This document shows, piece after piece, positions 54,673 through 64,000 of a stretch of DNA of 64,000 nucleotides (position 1 is its first letter; each line of letters begins with the position of its first letter). The position numbers were made by a program, and so were the translations under genes. The stretch spans positions 1-64,000 of the forward strand of contig NZ_AFHI01000015.1 of NCBI RefSeq assembly GCF_000217935.1. Direction: 5' to 3'. The notes beneath the pieces were generated by a model that did no database searches, was not told the origin of the DNA, and worked only from the letters and a program-made list of their open reading frames with translations. The DNA is from Rheinheimera sp. A13L. Lineage in GTDB: Bacteria; Pseudomonadota; Gammaproteobacteria; Enterobacterales; Alteromonadaceae.

Positions 54673-56364
54673 CTATGCGCCCAACCTCCAGTTCTCTTGC
54701 AAAACTTCAAGCAATTCACTTTGACGATTTTGCAGGTGTTCCGGTGTCCACTGCACACTGTTCAGAACTTGTGTTGTAAGTATGTATGACGACACACCTT
54801 TATTTCCGGAAAAATAAGCCTCCTTTTTCTTTGAGAAGTCATAATTCTGTGCTTGAGAATTACGTCTTCTATTAAGAGGAACCAGATTTGCTATCCGATG
54901 CACCCACTCTTGGCGTTGTTGTTCATCTGGCCACAATTTTGACCATTCCGTGTTGTCATCTATCGTTTGAGGTAGAACGTGCTCAATAGTCAGTATACTA
55001 GGATCATATGACGCAGCGCCGTCAGACAGAAAAGCATCAAGGCGAAGAATCAGATAATTTCTTCGCCTTGGTGTAAGTTCGTATACATTCCCATTCAATA
55101 CCTCACGCATTTTCTCCTTTTCTGTTCCAATCAATTCCACAGCTTGGGCTGGCGAGTCAAATGAGTGCTCATCCTCCAACGCTCTTATGACATCGTTGTA
55201 ACGTTCAATCCTTTCGTTGATATTCAAAGCGCATACATGCATATAAGCAGCTAAACGTTCAAGCCTGCTAAAAAACCATTCAACGTATTTTGGTATGTTT
55301 TTATTTCTTGATAGAAAGAGTATCGCCACAGGCATCCAGTCTGAGTTGTCAATACGATTAAGCCAACGCAGGTATCTGTTGATTTCTTCAGCATGAGAGA
55401 CTGCTTCGTAGTTTGCCTTACGAACCGTCGCTAATGCACTCGCATAAGGCTCCAGAACGTCGCTGACAAGCTTTTCTGGATCATTGGAAACTTTAAGAAC
55501 ATGATTTCTAAATTCATCTAAAAGAGATTTTTTTGCTTTCTCTTTCGCGTAGATCATTCGAACATAGGTAAACAGGTCATTGAAACCACCACGACCCAAT
55601 TCAACTTCCATGTCTTCCCACCGCTCGTTGTATGCATCTCGCTGTTTGTCAGTGGTAAGCTTACCAATAATGTCCGCCTTAATAATATCCGTTGGCTGAA
55701 GATCTAACCCACGACTATTCATGACTGAGAACACACGAAAAGCAGACTGCTGGTTTGGCGTGGATACGGCGACAAGAAAACATCGTTGAAGCAAGAAGGC
55801 AACAAACCCTTTTATGCTTTCGCCGTTATTTCCGAGATTTTTCTCGATTAATTGAAGAAAAAGTTGGCTATTTTTCTTGATATTTATTTGAGATTCATTG
55901 TCGAGACTCTTCTCGTCCAGATCACCTAGTTTGTCAAAATTCAATGCTTGCACATACTTTGCAAAAAACGTCTTATCTCTTTCACGTAAAGTCAAACGAG
56001 GTTTAGGCTCCAAGCCTTCAAATTCATTTCCTGGCTCTTGAATATACTTGGAAAGAGTATCTCGCTGCTTCCCTTCCAAGATCGAAGCAAGCACGGATAA
56101 CAGAATAGTTAGCGTCGTCAAGCGCTGCTGGCCATCAATCACTTCAGAAAAAGGCGAAGTTTCTTGCTTAATCAGAACTATACTTCCGAGGAAATAACCG
56201 TCCTCTGGCTCAGAACTATAGAAAGTATAAAGATCATCATAGAGCTCCGCTGCTTGATCGACTGTCCACGCATATGGTCGCTGATATGACGGAATTACAT
56301 ATTCAAAGTCTGAACTGAAGATCTTGGCTAGAGGGTATTCTGCACCACTGATTTTTTTACCCAT
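54673..56364 (-). CDS. DUF262-DUF1524 protein, GmrSD-like modification-dependent nuclease
   Basis: This 563-residue single-chain protein has an N-terminal DUF262 (ParB/Srx-like NTPase) domain with PSYQRPYAWTVDQ and the signature DGQQRLTTLTI near residue 72, a helical middle, and a C-terminal DUF1524 HNH-type nuclease with IEHVLPQT (about 460), W and RIANLVPLNRRRNSQAQNYDF. This is the layout of fused GmrSD type IV restriction enzymes that cut glucosylated phage DNA. GGAG lies 6 bases before the ATG at 56364. It stands alone, with no methylase nearby. Confidence 0.88.
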   Translation of the reverse strand: MGKKISGAEYPLAKIFSSDFEYVIPSYQRPYAWTVDQAAELYDDLYTFYSSEPEDGYFLGSIVLIKQETSPFSEVIDGQQRLTTLTILLSVLASILEGKQRDTLSKYIQEPGNEFEGLEPKPRLTLRERDKTFFAKYVQALNFDKLGDLDEKSLDNESQINIKKNSQLFLQLIEKNLGNNGESIKGFVAFLLQRCFLVAVSTPNQQSAFRVFSVMNSRGLDLQPTDIIKADIIGKLTTDKQRDAYNERWEDMEVELGRGGFNDLFTYVRMIYAKEKAKKSLLDEFRNHVLKVSNDPEKLVSDVLEPYASALATVRKANYEAVSHAEEINRYLRWLNRIDNSDWMPVAILFLSRNKNIPKYVEWFFSRLERLAAYMHVCALNINERIERYNDVIRALEDEHSFDSPAQAVELIGTEKEKMREVLNGNVYELTPRRRNYLILRLDAFLSDGAASYDPSILTIEHVLPQTIDDNTEWSKLWPDEQQRQEWVHRIANLVPLNRRRNSQAQNYDFSKKKEAYFSGNKGVSSYILTTQVLNSVQWTPEHLQNRQSELLEVLQENWRLGA

Positions 56365-56602
56365 TTTTACTCCGCACTTATACAACTCTGAAGGACATTA
56401 GGCTTAGTACGCATATGTTCGTTTCAAAAACCAATCGTACTTTTCAAACCGCAACGAACTAGCAAGTCATTGCATGCGTTGAAAGTAATTATTATTTCAA
56501 GCTATCCGTTTTTTGAAGCGAAATCAACAATATATAAACACTAGTTACGGTAAATGGAGTAAAAGAAAGTTTTGTAGTCACGAGACACTAAAACAATAAC
56601 GT

Positions 56603-56945
56603 ATGACTTACTTTTGTATCTGGCATAACGCCAGTCAGTTAAAGCGCATACTTTTCGCCATAGTAGATAGAGAAAGACCAGTCCGCCAAAGCGAGAAAAG
56701 TAATGATGCTAAGCAAACCCTGACCTGCAAGGTTGCTGGACTGGGTCCGATAAGTATTCTGCCCGTCGTACCTGAAACTGCAGACTACTCCATCACACCA
56801 CAGGAACATAAGGCTACTATGTTCCTGGGGTCTGGCTGGCTTCTCGCCTCCCTGCATCTCCAAGATACTTGGATAGTAACAGCGAGTCTGCGTGCACTAT
56901 GGCTTTTCCGCTGCCACCTGAATCAATCTGCGAATCACAGCTAAC
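56603..56945. other. Unassigned conserved-looking sequence with open frames on both strands
   Basis: In the 601-base gap 56365-56965, this stretch keeps a 113-codon rightward frame and a 74-codon leftward frame open over the same bases. It contains a perfect 10-bp inverted repeat CAGGAACATA/TATGTTCCTG (56801-56810, 56818-56827). Neither peptide resembles a known protein, and neither has a good ribosome-binding site. It may be a mobile-element scrap or an RNA-coding segment. The part 56365-56600 should hold the promoter of the DUF262 gene. Confidence 0.35.
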
Positions 56946-56965
56946 CTTAACTCGCAACTCGCCAT

Positions 56966-59900
56966 TTAAGGCGCCGTAATCACCTTATTCGCAAGCCCTC
57001 TGGCTTTGCCTAAAAAGCCAGACCAGCGGATGGTAAAGCGAATTAAACCCCAGTAAGTTAATGGCACCAGCAATAAACTGGTTAAAGTCGAGAACACCAG
57101 TCCGCCAATAATAGCTATGGCCATAGGCGCATAACTTGGGCCGTCGCCACCTATAGCGGCATCACCAAAAGCCAGTGGTAATAAACCCAATACAGTAGTA
57201 GATACCGTCATCAAAATAGGTCGTAACCGGGCTTCACAGGCTTCAATAATTAAGGGCACCAGCTCTGCATCCGGGCTTTCGTGGCGTAATTGGTTAATAC
57301 GATCCACCAGTACTATACCGTTATTGACCACTATACCCATCAGCACCAGCATACCTATCATGCCCATAATACCCATAGAAGTGCCAGTGAATAAAAAGGC
57401 CCAAAACACACCAACAAAAGAGAACAACAAAGAACCTATAACAGCTGTTGGCATAATTAAGGATTCAAACAAAGCCGCCATCACCAGATAAATCATAGCC
57501 ACAGCCAGCAACATATTAATTTGCATTATGCCCTGAGCTTCATCCTGATACTGGAAACTGCCTTCAAAAGACCAGGCATAACCTGCAGGTAATTGCAGCT
57601 GATTTAAACGGGTTTTCAGCTCTTCTTTGGCCTTGTCCATAGTCAGTTCTTTGCCCATATTCATACCTATGGCAAGGGTAGTCTGACGGTTAAAGCGGCG
57701 TATTTCCGAAAGCAGTGGCGCTACTTTCAATTCAGCCACCTGAGCTAAAGTAATGACTACATTGTCTTTCACCATCACAGGAATAGCGGCCAACTCTGCA
57801 GGTGAATGACTGACTTTTTCGTCATACAAGACCCGAAGCTGCACTTCACCCTGATCTTCAGAACGGAAGGTGCGTAAGTTGGTGCCACGCAGTGCCAAAC
57901 TCACAGCCTGAGCTACTGAGCTCGCATCTAACCCCTGACGTTGTAACTCTTCATTATTCAGCAGAATTTGCATTTCAAACTGACCATCTGATATCTCAGT
58001 GCGCACATCTTCCAGGCCTTTGATTTGTGAAACAACAGGTACTATATCAGCGGCTAATTTAGTCAGTATTTCGGTGGATGGACCAGATAAATGCACCTGC
58101 ATGCCACCACCACTGTCACTCCAGCCAAAGGTAGGTTGAGAGCGCACCAGTTTCGGCCAGTTTTTACGGATCTTTTCTTTAATTTCAGCCACAGGTTTGA
58201 TCAACGGATCGTTAAACATAATGATAGAAATCGCATGATTGGCTCTGTAGTAGCTGTACACAGACTCAATTTCATACTCTTCTTTATGCTGATACAGATA
58301 GGCTTCCATCCGATCCACTTCCTGCTCTACCTCGGCCAGACTGTAATTGCCTTGCACGTTGTAGTTCAGAAAAGCCCTGCCACTGTCTCCGCCATCTTCA
58401 TCACCACCAGAAACAGCGCCTATAGGAATGGCGATACTGAATAACAATAAAAAGGCGATGCCAGTAGCCGCTTTAGGTGAGCGCATCACCCAGCGTAAGC
58501 AGCGGCCATAAAACAGCTCAAGCTTGCCAGGTGCAGCGTTATCACTGCTGTGAATTTGCTTAATTTTGGTGGTCAAAAATGGAATTAAGGTTAACGCCAT
58601 CAATAAAGACACAGCCAACGCTATGGTTATCGCAATAGCCACATGTTCTAAAAACACAGTGACATCCACTTTCTGCCCAATGATATTAGGCAAAAATACG
58701 ATAGCTGTAGTGGCAGTACCAGCAAGCACGGCCAGACTGACGCGGTGCACACCCAGTTCAGTGGCCTTTTTAATGTCAGGATTTGCAGCGCGTTCACGGA
58801 AAATACTCTCAGTAACTACTACCGAGTTATCGACCAGCATACCTACGGCCAGCATCAAGCCCATCATACTCAGTATATTTAAGCTGTAGCCGAGGAAATA
58901 CATAGCGCCGAGCGTAATAGCCAAAGAGACTGGTACAGACAACACCACCACTAAAGTGGTTGGGATGTGACGTAAAAACAAATACAACACGCCAAAAGAT
59001 AACAAAGCACCAATAGCGCCTGAACTTAACAGGTTAGACAAAGAATCCGTTACCCCTTTGGCAGTATCGTCCATCAGGAATAAGTTTATACCGTTAAAAG
59101 CCGGATCTTTACCTGCAGCATCCACCACAGCTATAGCTGCGCGGGATACATCCACCAGATTGGCATTGGATTCTTTAAATACGTTCATACCTACAGCATA
59201 AGTTTGATGTAAATGCCGGCCTTCAGTACGTTTTGGCAACTCCAGTATCACATCGGCCACAGCACCTAGAGTTAAACCTGCCCGTATAGGCAAAGCACGA
59301 ATTTCATCCAGACTGGTAAATTCACCTACAGGTTTCACCAGAATGCTTTCATTTGGATTACGCAGCTCCCCTGCTGTCATTGCAAAGTTACTTGCCTGAA
59401 GCAGCTGCACCAATTGCGCCGGATCAACCTGCAAATTGCGCATACGTTGTGGGTCGAGGCGAATAGTCACCTGACGTTTATCCACACCATAGAGCTCCAC
59501 CCTGGATACACCAGGCACCCGTTCCAGCGGACGCTTAATCACACGCTCAATCAAGTCATAGGCCATAGCCAGGTCACGGTCACTGGAAATACGCAGCTGG
59601 AAAATAGGCATATCGGCAGTATTAAACTGATACACCATCACCCGCTCCACATCGCGTGGCAACAAATGACGCATATTGTCTAAACGCTCGCGTACTTCAA
59701 TACTTTTGGTATTGATGTCTTCTTCCCAGTTAAATTCCAGCGAAACACCTGCGCTGTCTTCTCTGGAGAAACTACGCATTTTCTTAATACCAGTGACTGT
59801 GGCCAGCGCTTCTTCCACTGGTCTGGTGATTAAGCGCTCTATTTCACTGGGAGTCGCGTTTGGGTAAGGCACATCCACATAAATTTCAGGTATGTCGATG

Positions 59901-60031
59901 CCAGGGAATTTCTCCAGTGGCAGCATGCGGCTGGCTATTAAACCAAATACCAGCAAGGACAAAAATAACATACATAAAGTCACAGGCCGGGTTAAAGCAA
60001 AACGGGTAATGACTAAAGGTTTATGATCCAT
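56966..60031 (-). CDS. RND efflux permease, second copy (MdtC-like)
   Basis: This 1021-residue inner-membrane pump has 12 helices and two large periplasmic loops. Helix 4 holds the proton-relay aspartate in LAVGMLVDNSVVVTESI; helices 10-12 contain GIVVNNGIVLVDRINQLRHE. It begins 4 bases after the upstream RND stop, with AAGGAG 8 bases before the ATG at 60031, so it is coupled to it. Two unlike RND permeases in one operon suggest a heteromeric pump as in MdtBC. Confidence 0.93.
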   Translation of the reverse strand: MDHKPLVITRFALTRPVTLCMLFLSLLVFGLIASRMLPLEKFPGIDIPEIYVDVPYPNATPSEIERLITRPVEEALATVTGIKKMRSFSREDSAGVSLEFNWEEDINTKSIEVRERLDNMRHLLPRDVERVMVYQFNTADMPIFQLRISSDRDLAMAYDLIERVIKRPLERVPGVSRVELYGVDKRQVTIRLDPQRMRNLQVDPAQLVQLLQASNFAMTAGELRNPNESILVKPVGEFTSLDEIRALPIRAGLTLGAVADVILELPKRTEGRHLHQTYAVGMNVFKESNANLVDVSRAAIAVVDAAGKDPAFNGINLFLMDDTAKGVTDSLSNLLSSGAIGALLSFGVLYLFLRHIPTTLVVVLSVPVSLAITLGAMYFLGYSLNILSMMGLMLAVGMLVDNSVVVTESIFRERAANPDIKKATELGVHRVSLAVLAGTATTAIVFLPNIIGQKVDVTVFLEHVAIAITIALAVSLLMALTLIPFLTTKIKQIHSSDNAAPGKLELFYGRCLRWVMRSPKAATGIAFLLLFSIAIPIGAVSGGDEDGGDSGRAFLNYNVQGNYSLAEVEQEVDRMEAYLYQHKEEYEIESVYSYYRANHAISIIMFNDPLIKPVAEIKEKIRKNWPKLVRSQPTFGWSDSGGGMQVHLSGPSTEILTKLAADIVPVVSQIKGLEDVRTEISDGQFEMQILLNNEELQRQGLDASSVAQAVSLALRGTNLRTFRSEDQGEVQLRVLYDEKVSHSPAELAAIPVMVKDNVVITLAQVAELKVAPLLSEIRRFNRQTTLAIGMNMGKELTMDKAKEELKTRLNQLQLPAGYAWSFEGSFQYQDEAQGIMQINMLLAVAMIYLVMAALFESLIMPTAVIGSLLFSFVGVFWAFLFTGTSMGIMGMIGMLVLMGIVVNNGIVLVDRINQLRHESPDAELVPLIIEACEARLRPILMTVSTTVLGLLPLAFGDAAIGGDGPSYAPMAIAIIGGLVFSTLTSLLLVPLTYWGLIRFTIRWSGFLGKARGLANKVITAP

Positions 60032-60035
60032 AGTC

Positions 60036-63000
60036 TTACTCCTTAACCGCTTGTACGTCACGCGCAGTCAGGCGATACAACACAGGAATAAATACCAGTG
60101 TCAGTAAAGTAGACAGGCTCAAGCCCCAAATCACAGTAATAGCCATAGGGGAGCGTATTTCTGCACCATCGCTGCTGCCAAGCACCATAGGCAGCAAGCC
60201 CAGCACTGTGGTTAAGGTCGTCATCAACACAGGGCGTAAACGGGTGGCGCCAGCCTGCACTATGGCGTCATTGAGCGCTATGCCTTCAGCACGTAACTGG
60301 TTGATACGGTCAATCAGTACTATGGCGTTATTCACCACTATACCGGCCAGCATAATCAGACCAATAAAGACGATCACAGAGACACGGGTACCGGTCAGCC
60401 ATAAACCAAGCACAGCACCAGCCCCGGCCAAAGGCACAGTAAATAAAATAAGCAAAGGCTGCAGCAGGTTTTCAAACTGGGACGCCATCACCAGATACAC
60501 CAGAAACACCGCCAGCAACAAGGCCATCATCAGGGAATTAAATGAACGTTCCATTTCTTCACTTTGGCCCACTATAGTGGCGCCCACACCATAAGGCAGA
60601 GTCAGCTCTGCCAATGCAGCTCTGGCCGCTGCTGTGCCTTGTTCCAAATCTCCATAAGCCAGATTCGCACTGACTAAAGCCACCCGTTGCTGACCTATAC
60701 GGGTAATTTCGCTTGGGCCAATTTCACGTTTAATATCAGCAACAGCAGATAAAGGCAGTGGATTTTGGCTATTTGGATTGATGATAATTTGCGACAGTTG
60801 CTGCGCTGAATTACGGAAGTTTTCCGCCAGACGCACGCGAATATCTACTTTGCGGTCGTTAATTGAATACTGGCCTGCCACTTCACCACCAATATAATTG
60901 GCCACACGCTTGGACACATCAGCCGCAGTTAAACCCAGCTGAGACAATCTGTCGTGGTGGAAATGCAAGGTAAGTTCCGGCTGACCTGAACGTAACGAGC
61001 TTTTGATGTCCGTAAATCTGTTATTGGCGGCTAACAGCTTTGCCAGTTGATCGGACGTGGCTTTTAAGCTGTTTAAATCATGGCCTGACAATTCAATTTC
61101 CATTGGAGTGCTGAAACTGAACAGCTCTGGTCTGTCAATTTTTGCAGTCAGATCAGGCATCGAACTTACGCTATCACGGAACAATTGAATTAAACGTTCT
61201 TCATCCGCCTTAGTGGCGCTGTCTTTTAAAATAATATTTAAACGGCCCCAGTGACTGCCCCCCACATTCGGATCCACAGTCATCTGCTGCCCTGTACCTG
61301 CCTGAGCATAACTGCGGTCAATTTCAGGTTGCAGTGAAGCCACAGCGGCCAGCTGTTTCAACACTCTGTCGGTACGTTCAATGGCACTGCCCACAGGAAG
61401 CTGCACTTCAACATAAAACTCGCCCTGACTCATACTTGGGATCACATCAAAACCTAAACCCGGGATCAGTGAATAAATCAGTGCTGTGATGCCTATAGTA
61501 GCGGCCACCACCAAAGCTTTTACTTTCAGAGCAGCCGTTAATACCACACGGTAACCCGACTCCAGCGCAGCTAAAAAGGCCTGCACCAGATAAAGCAGCG
61601 GTTTAAACACAAAACTTAAGGCTTTAGCCACCACACGAAACAAAATGGTCAGCAAGGTAAATACGCCTAAAAACAAAAAGCGCACAGCCAGATACAGCAG
61701 ATGGAAAGGCACCAGCGGCCATAAATACCAACGGGATGGTTTAATAGTTATTTTGCTTGTTTCACCAGTAGAAGCAACAGCTGAAGCAGAACCAGTGCGC
61801 TCACGGGCTGCCATAGCGGGAATAAGTGTTAAAGCCACCAGTAATGAAGCCAACAAGGCATAAGTGACAGTTAAGGCCTGATCTTTAAACAGCTGCCCTG
61901 CCACACCTTCCACAAACACCAGCGGGAAAAACACAGCCACTGTGGTTAAAGTAGAAGCAGTTATCGCCATCGATACTTCACTGGCACCTTTTTTTGCCGC
62001 GTCCATAGGCGCCATGCCCTGCTCTTTGTAACGGGCAATGTTTTCGAGCACCACTATAGCGTTATCTACCAGCATACCTATGGCCAGGGCAATACCACCT
62101 AAGCTCATAATATTTAAGCTGATATCCTGCGCATACATCAGATTGAAGGTGGCGATCACCGACAAGGGAATAGACACAGAGATCACTAGCGTGGTCCAGA
62201 CATTACGCAGGAACAAATACAACACCAGCATAGCCAGAATACCGCCGGCAAAAGCAGCTGATTTCACTTCATCTATGGCTTGTTTAATAAAAGTAGACTG
62301 GTCATAGACTAAGGTGAGTTGATAATCGGCCGGCAGATTTTTTTGTAAATCCCCCAGTTTTGCAGTCACAGTTTTTGCCACCTGAACTGTATTGGCATCA
62401 CCCTCTTTATAGATAGAAATTTCAATGGCTTCTTTGCCATGCACATAAGTAATGCTCTGACGGTCCACAAAGGAGTCACGCACTTCGGCTATATCTGACA
62501 AGCGAATTTGGCTTTCGCCCACTTTGGCGATATACAAATTGCGGATTTCATCTAAATTCGAAAACTGATTAATAGTGCGGACTAAATAATCATGACTACC
62601 GGTTTCTAAACGACCTCCAGCCTGATTAATATTTTGCTCTTTTAAACGCTGGTTTACCGTATTGATATCCAGTTTCAGCTGGCTTAATTTTTCATTGTTA
62701 ACCAGAATTTGAATTTCCTGAGTTAAACCACCGTCAGGCCGCACTGCAGCCACGCCAGGCAAAGACTCTAAACGACGACGTAAATCTTCTTCAGCAAAAG
62801 TACGCAAGCTCACCAGTTGAGTCGGGGTTAAATCATTTTTTTCATCCCGGCTTAAGGCTAAACGAACCACAGGATCTAAATTCGGGTTAAACCGCAGCAG
62901 CAAAGGCTTTTTCACATCTAACGGCAGATAAAGCACGTCGATTTTTTCGCGCACTTCAAGGCCTGCCAGATCCATATCTGAGCCCCATTCAAACTCCATA

Positions 63001-63275
63001 ATCACATCAGAGCGACCCGCTCGGGATACGGAATGCACTTTACGAATACCTTTAACGATACCCACAGCTTCTTCTATTGGCTTACTGACCAGTTGCTCTA
63101 CTTCAGCCGGAGCTGCCCCCTGGTATTCAGTGCGAATGGTTAAAGTGGGATAAGACAAGTCAGGAAGTAAATTGACGGCCAGTCGCCCCATAGCAACTAA
63201 ACCAAATAACATTATGCCTAAAGTGAACATCCACATGGTGACAGGACGTGCAACGGCTATATCCACTAGTTTCAT
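60036..63275 (-). CDS. RND efflux permease, first copy (MdtB-like)
   Basis: This 1079-residue permease begins MKLVDIAVARPVTMWMFTLG and has the helix-4 motif LAIGMLVDNAIVVLENIARYKEQG and, late, GIVVNNAIVLIDRINQLRAEG. The cytoplasmic linker between helices 6 and 7 (about residues 490-590) is long and unusually hydrophobic. It is 71 bases downstream of the adaptor gene. The substrate is unknown. Confidence 0.93.
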   Translation of the reverse strand: MKLVDIAVARPVTMWMFTLGIMLFGLVAMGRLAVNLLPDLSYPTLTIRTEYQGAAPAEVEQLVSKPIEEAVGIVKGIRKVHSVSRAGRSDVIMEFEWGSDMDLAGLEVREKIDVLYLPLDVKKPLLLRFNPNLDPVVRLALSRDEKNDLTPTQLVSLRTFAEEDLRRRLESLPGVAAVRPDGGLTQEIQILVNNEKLSQLKLDINTVNQRLKEQNINQAGGRLETGSHDYLVRTINQFSNLDEIRNLYIAKVGESQIRLSDIAEVRDSFVDRQSITYVHGKEAIEISIYKEGDANTVQVAKTVTAKLGDLQKNLPADYQLTLVYDQSTFIKQAIDEVKSAAFAGGILAMLVLYLFLRNVWTTLVISVSIPLSVIATFNLMYAQDISLNIMSLGGIALAIGMLVDNAIVVLENIARYKEQGMAPMDAAKKGASEVSMAITASTLTTVAVFFPLVFVEGVAGQLFKDQALTVTYALLASLLVALTLIPAMAARERTGSASAVASTGETSKITIKPSRWYLWPLVPFHLLYLAVRFLFLGVFTLLTILFRVVAKALSFVFKPLLYLVQAFLAALESGYRVVLTAALKVKALVVAATIGITALIYSLIPGLGFDVIPSMSQGEFYVEVQLPVGSAIERTDRVLKQLAAVASLQPEIDRSYAQAGTGQQMTVDPNVGGSHWGRLNIILKDSATKADEERLIQLFRDSVSSMPDLTAKIDRPELFSFSTPMEIELSGHDLNSLKATSDQLAKLLAANNRFTDIKSSLRSGQPELTLHFHHDRLSQLGLTAADVSKRVANYIGGEVAGQYSINDRKVDIRVRLAENFRNSAQQLSQIIINPNSQNPLPLSAVADIKREIGPSEITRIGQQRVALVSANLAYGDLEQGTAAARAALAELTLPYGVGATIVGQSEEMERSFNSLMMALLLAVFLVYLVMASQFENLLQPLLILFTVPLAGAGAVLGLWLTGTRVSVIVFIGLIMLAGIVVNNAIVLIDRINQLRAEGIALNDAIVQAGATRLRPVLMTTLTTVLGLLPMVLGSSDGAEIRSPMAITVIWGLSLSTLLTLVFIPVLYRLTARDVQAVKE

Positions 63276-63346
63276 AGAAGATCCCTAAATTATTTTTATT
63301 TATTCATAACGGTGGGGCTTTCGCCCCACTGCTGAGGGAGAATTGA

Positions 63347-64000
63347 TTAGCTCTTCGCAATGACCTGAACAGGGCTTTGCTCTTTTAAACTGGCTTGACC
63401 CGCAGTGACCACCTGATCACCTTCAGCTAAACCTTCCACCACTTCAAACATAGTGTCGGACTCATAGCCAGTCGTGATAGTTTTGCGTTCAACTTTACCG
63501 TCTTTGTTCACTAAAAAGACTGAACTATTATTGTCCATCGCCATCACAGCACGTTTTGGCACTAATAAAGCAGCATCTTTTGCATCGTATTGCACTTCAA
63601 CCTGAGCAAACATACCGGCTTTTAATGTCAGATCGCTGTTGTCTACAGCGACTGTGACACGGGCTGTTCCTGTAGCTGCATCTACCACAGGAGAGATACG
63701 GATAATTTTGGCCTGTTTAACTGGCATAGCGGCAAAATGCAAGTGTGCCACCTGCCCCACTTTAGCGTTAGGCAGCTGATGCTCAGGTAAATTGATCACA
63801 GCTTCTAAGCGTTCTTGTGACACAATTTCAAACAAAGCTTTGGAAGAAAACTCAGTGATCAGCTGACCCACTTTGACATGACGACGGGCAATAACACCAC
63901 TGATAGGCGCAATGATCTGAGTTTCTTTTAATGCCAGCTCGGACAAAGCCACTGAGGCTGACAAAGATTCAACCTGCCATTTTAGTTTGTCGTACAAGTC
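63347..64000 (-). CDS. RND periplasmic adaptor (membrane fusion protein), N-terminus outside the window
   Basis: This is the C-terminal 217 or so residues of an HlyD/AcrA-type adaptor. It has the end of a coiled coil, the second lipoyl half (TQIIAPISGVIARRHVKVGQLI), a beta-barrel (LEAVINLPEHQL...AARVTVAVDN-like region) and a membrane-proximal end (VVEGLAEGDQVVTAGQASLK). The frame is open to the right edge, so the start is missing. It heads an adaptor-RND-RND operon. Confidence 0.9.
   Translation of the reverse strand, partial: DLYDKLKWQVESLSASVALSELALKETQIIAPISGVIARRHVKVGQLITEFSSKALFEIVSQERLEAVINLPEHQLPNAKVGQVAHLHFAAMPVKQAKIIRISPVVDAATGTARVTVAVDNSDLTLKAGMFAQVEVQYDAKDAALLVPKRAVMAMDNNSSVFLVNKDGKVERKTITTGYESDTMFEVVEGLAEGDQVVTAGQASLKEQSPVQVIAKS

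Noticed and set aside
56639-56863. Leftward 74-residue gene opposite the 113-codon frame
   Set aside because: No ribosome-binding site and no recognisable protein; treated as part of an unassigned element.

Overview
The window looks like chromosome from a free-living gammaproteobacterium of the Rheinheimera/Alishewanella/Shewanella kind. This rests on the protein-quality-control block tig-clpP-clpX-lon-hupB-ppiD in its usual gammaproteobacterial order, pntAB, YgiQ, FrmA/FghA, a DUF6435 protein and tandem RND pumps. The genus is an inference from protein flavour, not from a search. No rRNA, tRNA, CRISPR array or intact insertion sequence was seen.

Layout. 1-8.7 kb is housekeeping proteostasis read leftward, with a sigma-32-like promoter before lon. 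8.9-11.7 kb is a DUF969-DUF979-pcp pyroglutamate operon, then a guanidine-II riboswitch with the exporter gdx. 11.7-14.1 kb is an antiporter/MgtC/DUF1289 operon. 14.3-20.9 kb holds a secreted propeller-amidohydrolase, a structured 51-bp tandem repeat array and a propeller-GGDEF diguanylate cyclase. 20.9-27.7 kb holds small membrane genes, a GNAT, YgiQ, a manganese exporter behind a yybP-ykoY riboswitch, and formaldehyde detoxification genes. 27.8-32.4 kb is the most accessory stretch: a LysR gene, an orphaned MntA antitoxin beside a decayed HepT toxin, and a strikingly AT-rich two-gene module (SF1 helicase plus a DUF2290-like protein) that is a good candidate for an undescribed defence system.

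32.5-41.4 kb is a two-component sigma-54 circuit (kinase plus NtrC-type regulator) divergent from a MacAB-like export operon. A perfect 12+12 bp palindrome and a -24/-12 promoter lie between them. 41.4-45.7 kb holds small membrane proteins, a second secreted amidohydrolase and an ECF sigma factor with a membrane partner. 46-50.7 kb holds an MFS pump, pntAB and a 59-residue DUF6435 gene. 50.8-56.4 kb is again accessory: a lipoprotein serine protease operon, a duplicated DUF6435 fragment, gene debris, paired repeats around a secreted protein, and a DUF262/DUF1524 (GmrSD-like) nuclease. 56.9-64 kb is an RND efflux operon that runs off the right edge.

Starts were moved inward from the longest reading frame where a ribosome-binding site, signal peptide or family N-terminus supported it. 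All functional names are by recognition of motifs and family likeness; no database search was possible.
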